A stretch of 64,000 bases of DNA from Anthopleura xanthogrammica (taxonomy: Eukaryota; Cnidaria; Anthozoa; Actiniaria; Actiniidae), in the NCBI GenBank assembly GCA_964019055.1, contig OZ025215.1:9453708-9517707 (forward strand). The letters run 5' to 3'. Below are positions 37,601 to 48,856 of this stretch, one piece after another; position 1 is the stretch's first letter, and each line of letters begins with the position of its first letter. The position numbers and the translations under genes were made by a program. Under the pieces are notes generated by a model. It did no database searches and was not told the origin of the DNA. It saw only the letters and a list, made by a program, of their open reading frames with translations.

Positions 37601-39388
37601 TACACACGAGCCTTTAGGCGAGTGTGTATACAAAGGAAATACAAGTGACGAGTGGGATATCCAGGGCATGCCACTCGAAACCATTGTATAACCATTTTAT
37701 CCCACACCATAGAAAATACAAATGCAGTGAAAGAGTGAAATACCAACGAATATGCAACGGCTTTCCAGCTTTCTGATTGGCTGTATTTTCTATGGTGTGG
37801 GATAAATAGGTGTATTCAATGACGTACGGAGGTTTAAGCGTTCTTTGGAGCTCCCATGCATGAAGGACATCCGGGACGATGAGTGGGTACACTTTACACA
37901 TAAGAATTGTTACTCTTCCTAGATAATGATCATAATAACAAGCTAGGTTTCTTACTTTCATAATAGCAGTAGTACATTTTAATTCCTCTATTTCTTAAGT
38001 CCGCACCAAGTTCGTGATGTGGAAACGGTTGTGTGATGCTTAGAGAATGATAACCACTATAATCACGCGTATGATACTTGATCCATTCAGTTGTTGCTAC
38101 CATCCATTTGACTTGTTGACAGTCACGTGACCCATAAGGCAGCAGATAAAATGGTTTGGTTATCGGTAACGAGATTGGAATCTTTTTGTTGCCACTTGTT
38201 TGACAGACAAAATGCAAATCTATGAATTTGTTCCATACTTCAACAAAGTAATCCTTGCATGATATAGAAATATAGTCTTGATTTGTATACCATTCATTAT
38301 GCATCCGAATGGACCCCCGTCGCTGTTCTGGTATATGATAATTGCTATATATGCAGTATTGTCCTATGCATACAAATAATGTAAAGAGTTATAATGTTAT
38401 ACTTTCTATATTTTTCTATGAGATTCTCCAGTAAACCCTAAACGCTACGATATCATAAGTTCATGTACCACAATAAAGATTTACCTTTTGGCCATGTTGG
38501 ACCAGTCCATGAAGTGTTTTTGATACAAAAATACCTCTCAACACTGCTTTTATAAACATTTCCATCAATATGCAAGACGTTGGATTTTTCATTATTGGGT
38601 TTTAGATCTACCGTGTCTTGGTTTATGCAACAATTTTGTTCCCACTGTTTCTCTTTCCATTCTTCTGGACAACCTGTTTTCGGCTTGAGTAGACCATAAA
38701 ATCCTTCAGGCCACCTGACGGAAGCTAGAAATAGAATATCATAATTACACTCACTATTATTTTTGCCAAATTTTATAAGTACACGATCACAATCATTATT
38801 ATAAATCAAACCTAAAATCATTGGTCCCATTGGTATTTTTCTTGGGTTGCGAATGTGAAATGACACCACACTGAGAGCCACCCACAGGAAGAAAGAGTAA
38901 ATAAGACACAATTGTTTTTTTAAATTTAGCTTTACGGTCTTAACGACCAGTTTATAACCACGTTTTAGATACTTTTGAGTTGGAGAGCAAATTATTATTT
39001 AACTTCCCCGTATTCAAAAATGATTCACCTTTTTAGATATATTATATAAAACTTTGATAGTGGTTATGGTTGCTGAATGATTAATCTCTAAAGGAAATAT
39101 ACACCACATTGTGACAACCATTTCTTTAAGTTTCAGACTCGAGCGTTAGAGTTTCATTAAACTAAATTCAGTATCGAAATGTTACATAAAATTACGTAGG
39201 AAATCATTCTTAATAAACAGAGCAAGTTACTCTCGCACTTCTACAGTGATGAGTTTCTAAAAAAGAATTTTCTCCGACATTAAGATTTAAGCAACTTTCT
39301 ATGTTGTGAAATTATCCATAAGCTTACCAGTGATATATCCTGCTTGGTGGAGAAAAACAAGAACAACTGAGTACCAAACAACGAACAT
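34675..39388 (-). CDS. G5: ApeC-CUB receptor, short stalk (open copy)
   Basis: Eight exons without lesion: 1, 39328-39388; 2, 38485-38724; 3, 37956-38363; 4, 36707-37045; 5, 36219-36438; 6, 35410-35448; 7, 35287-35325; 8, 34675-35125. Sum 1797 bases, 598 residues. Leader MFVVWYSVVLVFLHQ; ApeC signature WPEGFYGLLKPKTGCP and FYLLPYGSRDCQQV; CUB with SPGFPGKYPDGQLCSW. Exon 5 lacks the mucin-like repeat, so the stalk is only about 45 residues before the helix. In the tail the first ITIM-like site is VDHTQL (Tyr to His, codon 35017-35019), leaving VFYYAL and VFYHTL. The longer exon 7 would meet TAA, so the short acceptor is preferred. Colinear with G7 at an offset of 16.39 kb. Confidence 0.8.
35613..35797. 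repeat. Foldback MITE in intron 5 of G5
   Basis: Same family and position as 7359-7540; one arm has a small duplication of TTTCTCCCGAA. Confidence 0.7.
37538..37805. repeat. Adjacent foldback elements in intron 3 of G5
   Basis: Same pair as 21278-21572; the second element has lost about 25 bp of its loop. Confidence 0.65.
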
Positions 39389-40003
39389 TATATCACACCA
39401 ACTACTAACGTATTTACCAGGCTAAAAGTCTTGCCGAACGAGAAACTTATTTGTGTTTCATAACCATGTCAGCTTCAGATTGACGTTTTGAGGCTTTCAA
39501 TATATTACTTCCGAGACATAACCTCAGCACATGATCCTGTTATGTACATGGGAGGGGTGGGTGGAGAGGATTATGAAACACCTTTGTAGTTATTCCATCC
39601 TGATCCTCTTTTTAGATCGCTATGGAAAGAAATACAATACTCAAGGGAATGGTACGGGTTTATGAAGAGCATTAGCTTCAAAAATCTAAATAATATTTTG
39701 TCCCATATTTCAACATATCATAGCTCCCTATTTGTACACCATCCCCTCCCCCTAGAGATCTAAAAACAGCAAGGTAAATTTAATCATGAAGTTAATTAAA
39801 TTAATGCAAGTTTTTGTTTTATATGCGACATCACAGGGTTTTTTTCGCTTTCATCTAGCTGAACGTCAGTGATATTTCAGTGACAATCAACAAAGCAATA
39901 CTTTAATTATTGTCAAATACTACATTGTGATTTTTTATAATACCTAACTTTACTAACTTTACAGAAGAAAATTAACAAATCTGAGGATGGGATCAAATCG
40001 AAA

Positions 40004-40213
40004 TCACATATTTTGTGCATAATTGGAATAGAATTTCACGTAACGTGAAGGCAACAAATCCACTTGTAGCCCATGCAATAGACCTTTCGCGAATTCGCTA
40101 GGATGATCACGAAACCATGGTTTTTCGATTAAGTCAAGGTTGTCCTTGATAAATAAAAGAATTAAGGTCGCCCTCGACTTGAAACCATTAATCATTGTTT
40201 TGTGATCATCCAT
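40004..40213 (-). CDS. Short open frame of unknown status, 69 residues
   Basis: An ATG-started frame (MDDHKTMINGFKSRATLILL at its start) also open at 56396-56605, with one residue changed (Val to Gly), and cut by the retroelement in the G3 flank at 23864. No domain recognised. It lies in the far 5' flank of G5 and G7 on the same strand. Because the two regions are recent duplicates, shared openness is weak evidence for coding. Confidence 0.2.
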   Translation of the reverse strand: MDDHKTMINGFKSRATLILLFIKDNLDLIEKPWFRDHPSEFAKGLLHGLQVDLLPSRYVKFYSNYAQNM

Positions 40214-40499
40214 CTTAAACTTCGGAAGTTAATAGATAGACACTGAGCTAAATAAGAAGTTTAACTATTATGACGTTTTTTTCCCTCGTACTACACTAGT
40301 AGACCTCTTTACACAGTAAATTCGATAGGGCTGATTTGGCCCCACAGAGCCGTTCTGGCATTTTTAAAATAGTGCTATTTTGGCCCAGAGATGGGTCAAA
40401 ATAGAACAAAATGCTATTTTGGCCCCATGAAAGCCATTTTGGCATAGCTTTATTAGTAATGTTTTGGCCCAAGGGTAAGCCAAAAAAGAATAAGAGGCT

Positions 40500-41410
40500 A
40501 TCTTGGCTCTACCACAGCCATTTTGACCCTATAACATTTAGTGTTGATTTGGCCCAAGGGAAGGCTAAAACAGAATAAGAGCTATCTTGGCTCTGCCACA
40601 GCCATTTTAGCTCTATTACATTTTGTGCTGTTATGGCCCAAAGGCTGGCCAAAACGGGACAAGGGGCTATTTCAGTTTGCGGGAGCCATTTTGGCCTCAT
40701 AACATTTAGTGTTGTTTTGGTCCAAAGGGTGGCCAAAACGGGACGAGGGGCTATTAAAGTTTGCGGGAGCCATTTTGGCCTCATAACATTTAGTGCTGTT
40801 TTGGCCCAAAGGGTGGCCAAAACGGGACGAGGGGCTATTTCAGTTTGCGGGAGCCATTTTGGCCTCATAACATTTAGTGCTGTTTTGGCCCAAAGGCTGG
40901 CCAAAACGGGACGAGGGGCTATTTCAGTTTGCGGGAGCCATTTTGGCCTCATAACATTTAGTGCTGTTTTGGCCCAAAAGCTGGCGAAAACGGGACGAGG
41001 GGCTATTTTAGTTTGTAGGAGCCATTATGGCCTCATAACATTTAGTGCTGTTTTGGCCCAAAGGCTGGCCAAAATGGGACGAGGGGCTATTTTAGTTTGA
41101 GGGAGCCATTTTGGCCTCATAACATTTAGTGCTGTTTTGGCCCAAAAGCTGGCGAAAACGGGACGAGGGGCTATTTTAGTTTGTAGGAGCCATTATGGCC
41201 TCATAACATTTAGTGCTGTTTTGGCCCAAAGGCTGGCCAAAATGGGACGAGGGGCTATTTTAGTTTGAGGGAGCCATTTTGGCCTCATAACATTTAGTGC
41301 TGTTTTGGCCCAAAGGCTGGCTAAAACGGGACGAGGGGCTATTTTAGTTTGAGGGAGCCATTTTGGCCCTATAACATTTAGGGCTGTTTTGGCCCAAAGG
41401 GCTGTTTAAG
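40500..41410. repeat. 84-bp tandem repeat array
   Basis: Roughly eleven to twelve monomers of 84 bp containing CATTTTGGCCTCATAACATT and GGCCAAAACGGGACGAGGGG. Monomer starts at 40681, 40765 and 40849 show the exact period. Because 84 is 28 codons, long frames stay open on both strands; they are not taken as genes. More diverged units begin at about 40340. Confidence 0.85.
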
Positions 41411-42464
41411 TTTACTATTTGCTAATCGGGTTACCATATTAAACAAAAGGTTAATTATAATATCATATCCTATATATAAAGCTGTTCTGGTTCTATCATG
41501 GGCTAAAATCTGTAAAATGGAAACCAAGGTGCTATTTTAGAATCCAGGGGGCCATTTTGGCTCCATACATATCTTGTCTAAATTTGTTTTTTATTTTGAA
41601 CTGATCGTGCAAATATTTTTTTGAAATAGATAAATTACAAACTTTGCCGTAGCGAAAAAGCAATTTGAGTAAATATCATTTGATTGTATAGCCAATAACG
41701 TATATGAAATGCAAACCTGCCCGAAAAAATGATCCCATAACTCATTGCGTCCCGAAAGACCTTCTCAGCGGGGAAGGCATTTCAAAGCCCGCCATTTTCA
41801 AGAAGCATGGCCAACGACATGGCGAACAGTAGCTTCTTTATGTGATTCTTTTAAACCCTTTTAGGTAAGAATATTGACTGAAACTCAGAAGAACGGCACT
41901 TAAGATGTTCAAGATCATTTTGGATCAGATTTTTTCCTTGAAGATGGCTAAATTATCGGTGAGTAGATTATTTTAGCCGAACCTTTGTCCTTTGCCTTTA
42001 AAAGTTTACAACTGTAATAATAAACTTCATGGAGCTTCAAATGTTTTTTTAGGGTTAATTTTTGATAATAGAAAGCGGTGAATTGTGTAGAATTGCCTAT
42101 AATTATCTGTGGTTTCACTTTTTCAATACTTTTTAAGCTCATGGTTTTGTTTGCTTCTACTTAGAGATGGAAATTACACATTATATATGGAGCAGCAATT
42201 GACTACATACAGTCATGTAGAGTAAAGGAGTAGCAGCTACTTGCAAGTATAAACTGATATACTCATAATATAAAGAATATACAATGTTTTCAGATAATTA
42301 GGTTTTTTTAGGTTTTTGACTAAATTGAAAATTCGCTTTTGTCTCTGATCGTGATTGCTATTTTTATTAAATCATGGTTACACTGTAAACAAGTCTTCAA
42401 CAGTTATTTTAATGAATGAATAAAAATGACTACACCGATTATGCAGCAAAAAAGGCGATTTCCG

Positions 42465-43050
42465 GATCATTTAGTGGCTCTAGACATGGGATAAATTGGC
42501 CCCTTTAAAATTGGGCCAAAAAACGGCCCTAATATTAAGGACTAAAACGGCCCCGTCAAAAGAGGGCGGTATCCGGGTCAAAAATTGGCTCTAGACATGG
42601 ACAAAAATTGGCCCCTATAAAATTGGGCCAAAAAACGGCCCTAATATTAAGGGCTAAAACGGCCCCGTCAAAAGAGGGCGGTATCCGGGTCAAAAATTGG
42701 CTCTAGACATGGGAGAAATTGGCCCCTATAAAATTGGGCCAAAAAACGGCCCTAATATTAAGGGCTAAAACGGCCCCGTCAAAAGAGGGCGGTATCCGGG
42801 TCAAAAATTGGCTCTAGACATGAGCTAAATTGGCCCCTTTAAAATTGGGCCAAAAAACGGCCCTAATATTAAGGGCTAAAACGGCCACGTCAAAAGAGGG
42901 CGGTATCCGGGTCAAAAATTGGCTCTAGACATTGGCTAAATTGGCCCCTATAAAATTGGGCCAAAAAAAAGTCCTAATATTAAAGGCTAAAACGGCCCCG
43001 TCAAAAGAGGGCGGTATCCGGGTCAAACGTTTGGCCCCATTTTTGGGGCT
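42465..43050. repeat. 111-bp tandem repeat array
   Basis: Five monomers with AGAGGGCGGTATCCGGGTCA at 42561, 42673, 42784, 42895 and 43006 (period 111-112). Shares the TTGGCCC-type motif with the 84-bp array, suggesting a common origin. Confidence 0.85.
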
Positions 43051-43077
43051 GAAACGGCCCCGAACTGATTTACTGTA

Positions 43078-43230
43078 TACCTTCGTATGCAAATTGCCCA
43101 TTTCAGACCACATGACATTCCCTTGAGAAATGTTCTTTTGTTGAAATATTTACACATGAAAGAATCAACTCCCAAGAGTGGTATCACATGGTCTGAAATG
43201 GCCACAACAAACAACGAAGGTAAAGAGGTC
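43078..43230. repeat. Right part of a MITE split by the satellite element
   Basis: The intact element is at 56694-56854. Here its first bases are at 40304-40311 and the remainder follows the satellite insertion. Confidence 0.55.
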
Positions 43231-44560
43231 TATTGCAACTACGATAAATATTTACAAAATACCAAGAGAACCTATCAATGCAAATACGAGTCGTGGCGAA
43301 ATTCTATTTCAATCAACAAGAGAAGTCTAAATTGTAGACTCGGAAAATCTTCGAAAATGCTAGCTTAAAATAGTTGACCCATAATTCCTTTCGGGGAGCA
43401 CGATCAACTCAGCTGGCGCACGACTGTGAAAAACTCACGGTTGTAACGTACCATGACCGTGACCATACCTGACGTGACAGTCCCAACATTTACTTTTAAC
43501 AAGCAGTCATTTTCGCGCGTTAGAAAAGCGAGTGATTCGATTCCGATATCCAAAAATGCTGTAGTAGTTTCAGTTACGCAGAATCTGTCCTATATATGGT
43601 ACACTAGTTTACAATAGCTCATGTGATGTAATTGTCGTAAAGTTTGTTCGCCTCAACAAGTGGAGCAGAGTTCTCAGCTGATTCGTAGACGGGGTTTAAT
43701 GTGTAATGGTTGACTTCAGAGAGATTCTGATAGGTTGGTCTATTCGAAGCTGTGGGGGGTTCTAACGTGTGGTAAAACACTTCAGGGGCACCATTACCAA
43801 CAGGCTCAGGCACTTGGCTTTCTGGTCGATCCGATTCTGTCTTCGGAGGCTCCAGCGCGTAGTAAAATACGGAAGAGGTATCATTACCAAGAGGCTGGAG
43901 TGCATAACATTCTTGACGTTTTGTTGATCTTCTTGGAGGTGGAATTTCATTGAGTTGGGTGTAATCAACGTCTTCGTAATCGGGAGGCTCGTCATGTGAT
44001 TGCGGTTGGTCAGCGACTGTTGTCTCGTTTGTCACTGTGGCAGTCGACTGGTCAAGGATTATATTTCCCCTAGAAAATAAGGTAGATGAATGAATGAATG
44101 CATAAGGACATAGGTATAATGGAAAGGAATGGAAGGATTGAGGGATTGTGTGGCTGAATGATTGAGTCACTGCCCATGTGCTTGCGAAAAAGTGTAAATT
44201 TGTAATTAATACACGGGTAAAATTTTTCTTACCGTTCATATGTTGGATTTACAACCATCCCGTCATCAGCACTGTCGTAAAGATCATAGTTATTTAAGGT
44301 ATTGAATAGCTTTTAGTTATATTCACTAGTAAGTGTGTAAATGACACGTACCTTGATACAGCTGGCCCACTTTTTAAGGCTTTTTTGTATCTGTGAAACG
44401 AGATATGAGGAATGAAAAACAAATTGTGGTCAGGTCAGGTCACAACCAAAGTGTTTTCATGACTTTGTCAAAAAATGTTTTGAAGTGCAAGTCCCTATGG
44501 AATATCCTGCATGGATACGACGTGGTTAACAAACAACAAAACCTAGTGAGAAGCACAGTA

Positions 44561-44728
44561 TAAGCCAGGTCAAAGTTTAAGAATCGTTTTCAGTGCGCAT
44601 CCGATTTTATCCCGAATTTCTCACCTTCTTTTGTTTAATTAAAAGAAGGTTTAAACAAAAGAAGGTGAGAAATTCGGGATAAAATCGCATGCGCACTGAA
44701 AACGATTCTTATACTTTGAACTGGATTA
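44561..44728. repeat. Foldback MITE in intron 5 of G6
   Basis: Same family and position as 7359-7540. Confidence 0.7.
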
Positions 44729-47004
44729 TTGAGAGGGTGCCAGTGGGGGTACCCGATTGTCAGTTAATTACTATATTTTGTGCCAATTGTCAGTTAGCTA
44801 CTAATTGATTTTACAAGCGATAATATGTAACCAAAATAACAGAAATGTCAGTTAACTGTTAACTTTTATTTGTCAGTTAACTACTAAATTTTAGGCCAAT
44901 TGTCGGTTAACTGTAAACCCCATTGACACCCTCTAATGAGGAAAGTAAAAAGGTGGGGAAGGGAGGAATGGAGGAAATAAATGTAGACGAGCGAGGATGT
45001 TTTACCCTGCATGGTTGCTATGCATTCAGGAATCCAGGAAAATATTTAATTAGTCTTATTTATATTTTTTTTACGATTTGCGGCATCTTATTGTGGCGAC
45101 TGACTATATCATTAAAACAGCATTGTTTATAGTGATAAAGTAAAAGTGTTTTTGATGAACGAAGTCAAGCAACATTTGTTCATACCTGTAACGACAAAAG
45201 ATATCGATAATGACGAGAACTATAAGAATGAAAACGGCGAGCGGCATCACCATGACAACTTTTCTCCAAGTTTCATCACAAAACCATGTTTTCTTTGATG
45301 GGTCGATATAGCTTTTGTTGTGAGATTTGTCTTTAGTTGGGTTTGGGTTGCATTGCACCGTTTCGTTTGTTGTCTGGTTTGGTGGCTTCGGAGTCGTGGT
45401 TCTCTCTAAAAAAAGCATAATGTAATATTTTTAGAGATTAGAAAAAGCAAAACAAAAAGAATTAAAAACAACAACAACAACAATAACAGCAACAACAAAT
45501 CAAACTCCACGAACAAAATGAAAAAATGAAGAAAAACATCTTTTTCCCCAAAACGTTCGCAAAACTTCGGTCAACATTTTTCTATCATGCAAAAAAGGCA
45601 AATAAAAATGATTGGCAATTGAAACCGAAACTGTTCCAGACCAGTGACAACCGTAATTACTACCATTGTCAGAATGTTGTGTCAACATACCATGTGTTTT
45701 GAATATCGAATACTCTGCCTTGAATCCAGTGCTGTTGTTTTCTTCATCTGATCGAAAAACGAACATCAAATCGCTGGTGGCTGTGATGGTGAAGGGTTGT
45801 TGATGGCCAAAGTATGCTTGCTTTGGTTTAAAAATTCTACTGTCATATTCGTAAAGTTGTAAAGAGTCTTTATCGTACTCGTACAAAGAGAATTTCGTGA
45901 AGATGACAACAAGGTTGTGATTATCAGGGACCATGATCCTCCACGAGCACAACTGTCCATCCGGGTATTTACCAGGAAAGCCAGGGGACTGGAAAACACC
46001 CTTGGTGTCATTCAGAGTGTGGTTGCAACCTGAAATGAAACATAATTTTATGACATCTGGTCTCATCTAACTGTTTAAAAGACATTCAAGGTACGGGGAA
46101 ACTGGCTTAAAGAGCTTAAAGAGCTACCAAACTAAGAACTTATTATAATAACTATGAATTTGTTTTCAATCCTTGGGGTCACAAAAAATATCAGGTTTTT
46201 AAATGGGGGATAAAGCTACCAAAATGCTACAATATTAATTGCAGTTTAAAACACAAAATCCAAAAACCCAACCCATATATTATGTATGGTCTCAGAGTAT
46301 TACACTAATTTTACCTAAGTTAAGAAAAAAGTGTTATAAACCAAAGAGAAAGATAGAAAGCATGAAGTAAAATGAAGTAGAAATAGGTGTATTCAATGAC
46401 GTACGGAGGTTTAAGCGTTCTTTGGAGCTCCCATGAAGGACATCCAGAACGATCAGGATGGGTACACTTTACACATAAGAATTGTTACTCTTCCTAGATA
46501 ATGATCATAATAACAAGCTTGGTTTCTTACTTTCATAATAGCAGTAGTACATTGTGATTCCTTTGTTACTTGAATTCGCACCAAGTTCGTGATGTGGAAA
46601 CGGTTGAATGATGTTTAGATATTGATAACCACTATAATCACGCGTATGATACTTGATCCATTCAGTTGTTGCTACCATCCATTTAACTTGTTGACAGTCA
46701 CGTGACCCATAAGGCAGCAGATAAAATGGTTTGGTTATCGGTAACGAGATTGGGATCTTTTTGTTACCACTTGTTTGACAGACAAAATGCAAATCTATGT
46801 ATTTGTTCAATCCTTCAACAAAGTAATCCTTGCATGATATAGAAATATAGTCTTGATTTGTATACCATTCATTATGCATCCGAATGGACCCCGGATGTAT
46901 CCCTATTAGTTGATCATTGCTATATACGCAGTATTGTCCTACACATACAAATAATGTAAACTGAGTTATTATGTCATGCTATACTTTCTATATTTTTATG
47001 AGAT

Positions 47005-47345
47005 ATAACAATTGGATAACAGTTGTGATAAAAAGTTAAATTTTACACCGTAAAAAATAAGAGAGATCACTTACTGACGTTTCGGACGCTAGTCCTTCGT
47101 CGGAGTAAAAGAGAGAATAAGAGTGGAAGGTAGTGTATATATGATAAAGATAGAAAATAGATAACCAATGAGAGCAAGGTAGGCAAGGTTACAAGAAAGA
47201 AATAGTAAAAAACAAAAGAATAGATTAATTAAAAGCGAAGCGTTCATTCATCCCATTGGGATTATGAGTACCCAATAGGTGAACGAGCCGCATCTCTTTG
47301 GTTTTGCGACAATCATATTAATATTAATATTTGGATAACATATTA
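47005..47345. repeat. Retroelement-like insert in intron 2 of G6
   Basis: Counterpart of 10010-10345, including the hammerhead-like hairpin at 47074-47102. Confidence 0.45.
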
Positions 47346-47716
47346 AGTACCATTATAACGAAAATTTACCTTTTGGCCATGTTGGACCAGTCCATGAAGT
47401 GTTTTTGATACAATAATACCTCTCAACACTGCTGTCATAAACATTGCCATCAATATGCAAGACGTTTGATTTTTCATTATAGGGTTTGAGATTTACTGTG
47501 TCTTGGTTTATGGAACAATTTTGTTCCCACTGTTTCTCTTTCCATTCTTCTGGACAACCTGTTTTCGGCTTGAGTAGACCGTACGACCCTACAGGCCACC
47601 TGACGGAAGCTAAAACAGAATCGTCCTAATTACATTCATCATAATTTTACTAATACACTATCATTGTGAATGAATATACCCCAAAGGAATCACTGGAAGC
47701 CTCTGGTGGTCGTTAG

Positions 47717-47738
47717 CCCCCCCCCCCCCCCCCCCCCC
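47717..47738. repeat. Poly(C) run and C-rich stretch in intron 1 of G6
   Basis: Twenty-two C in a row followed by further C-rich sequence to 47758, in place of the flank seen in G2 and G8. It could form quadruplex on the minus strand, or be an assembly-sensitive spot. Confidence 0.7.
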
Positions 47739-48324
47739 ACGGCCCCCCCTCACCCCCCAATCAAAATTACGCTCCGCGGTCCCTGCTCGTGACTCTCGCC
47801 CCGGGCTTGGAGCAAGGCTATGAGCCCGGCTAAAGGAAAAGAGAGTAATTGAAACCCACCATACTTTCTTTAAAAAATAGCTTTGTGACCTTTCATAACC
47901 ACGTTTAAAGTACATTTGAGTAAGAGAACACAGCTTTTTTTACTTCCATATTCAAAAACATTTCACCTTCTTATATTAGAAATATCATAACACTTTAATA
48001 GTGAATTATGATATCATGGTTGCTGAATGATTACACTCTAAAGGTAATAAATACCACATTGTGACAACCATTTCTTTAAGTTTCCGGCACACGCGTTAGT
48101 TTTTCAGTAACCTAGGAAATCCAGTACGAAATATTACGTTATAATGAATTACGTAGGAAATCATTCTTGATCATTCTTAATAAACAGATCTTGTTACTCT
48201 CGCACTCTTACAGCAATGAGTTTCTAACAATAACTTTCTCCGACATTAAGATTCAAGCAGCTTTCTATGTTGTGGAATTATCCATAAGCTTACCAGTGAT
48301 ATCTCCTGCTTGGTGGAGAAGAAC

Positions 48325-48820
48325 ATAGTTAATGGAGTGGAATGGTTTGGAAACCTATTGTTCTAGGTTTTTGTTCAACCTTTTCTATTGTTATATGACG
48401 TTGACCGTGCACAGAGAAGAAAAAGTTGCAGCGTTTGTTCATCGTAAATTAGAGAACATAGACGTTTTTTCCTTAAAAATGTTCTAAAATAGGAGATATT
48501 TCTTAATTAATTCTATATGATAAAAATTAATTGTTTACTGAAAAGGGTAATCACCTTTTTGAACGCTTTCTTATCTATCATCTCGTAACTTAACTGTATC
48601 TGCGCGGAATTATTTATCCTCTTCTTTGTAATCTTAGAATGAAAATTTTACACTTTCAAAATGATCGTACATGAAAACAGTACAGAAACTAGTATTTTCA
48701 GCCATACTTGCTTTGGTTCATTGTGCACGGTCAATATCACGTGATGGTACGTTTCAACATCGCTCGCCAAACAAAAACCTAGAACAATAGGTTTCCAAAC
48801 CATTCCACTCCATTAACTAT
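48325..48820. mobile_element. 496-bp MITE inserted in exon 1 of G6
   Basis: Terminal inverted repeats of about 50 bp beginning ATAGTTAATGGAGTGGAATG, flanked by the direct repeat GAGAAGAAC (48316-48324 and 48821-48829). A 9-bp target duplication suggests a Mutator-like source. No coding sequence. The intact exon in G2 and G8 confirms the empty site. Confidence 0.85.
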
Positions 48821-48856
48821 GAGAAGAACAATAACTGAGTACCAAACAACGAACAT

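Larger units (their letters stand above)
40312..43077. mobile_element. Satellite-bearing TA-flanked element upstream of G5
   Basis: A 2766-bp unit starts CACAGTAAATTCG and ends ATTTACTGTA, with TA on each side; the empty site is at 56701 (CTCTTTACCTTCG). The ends are short imperfect inverted repeats. The inside is two tandem arrays plus about 1 kb of AT-rich sequence (41410-42465) without a gene. A non-autonomous mariner-like carrier of satellite DNA is the best reading. It landed inside the left arm of another MITE. Confidence 0.65.
43619..48856 (-). pseudogene. G6: ApeC-CUB receptor with MITE inside the signal-peptide exon
   Basis: Exons: 1, 48294-48324 plus 48830-48856 (interrupted); 2, 47370-47609; 3, 46531-46938; 4, 45691-46029; 5, 45186-45405; 6, 44352-44390; 7, 44233-44271; 8, 43619-44069. 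Removing the insert and its 9-bp duplication gives a 58-base exon 1 equal to G2. As it stands, reading from the ATG enters the MITE and meets a stop within about 20 codons, so this start cannot yield a receptor. The rest is free of stops and would total 597 residues. The tail keeps VDYTQL, VFYYAL and VFYHTL. A new leader exon could in principle replace exon 1; none was seen. Stalk short, as in G5. Confidence 0.8.

Noticed and set aside
40633..41100. 155-residue frame with a 28-residue repeat, and its minus-strand partner
   Set aside because: Produced by the 84-bp satellite whose period is a multiple of three; both strands are open, which argues against selection for coding.
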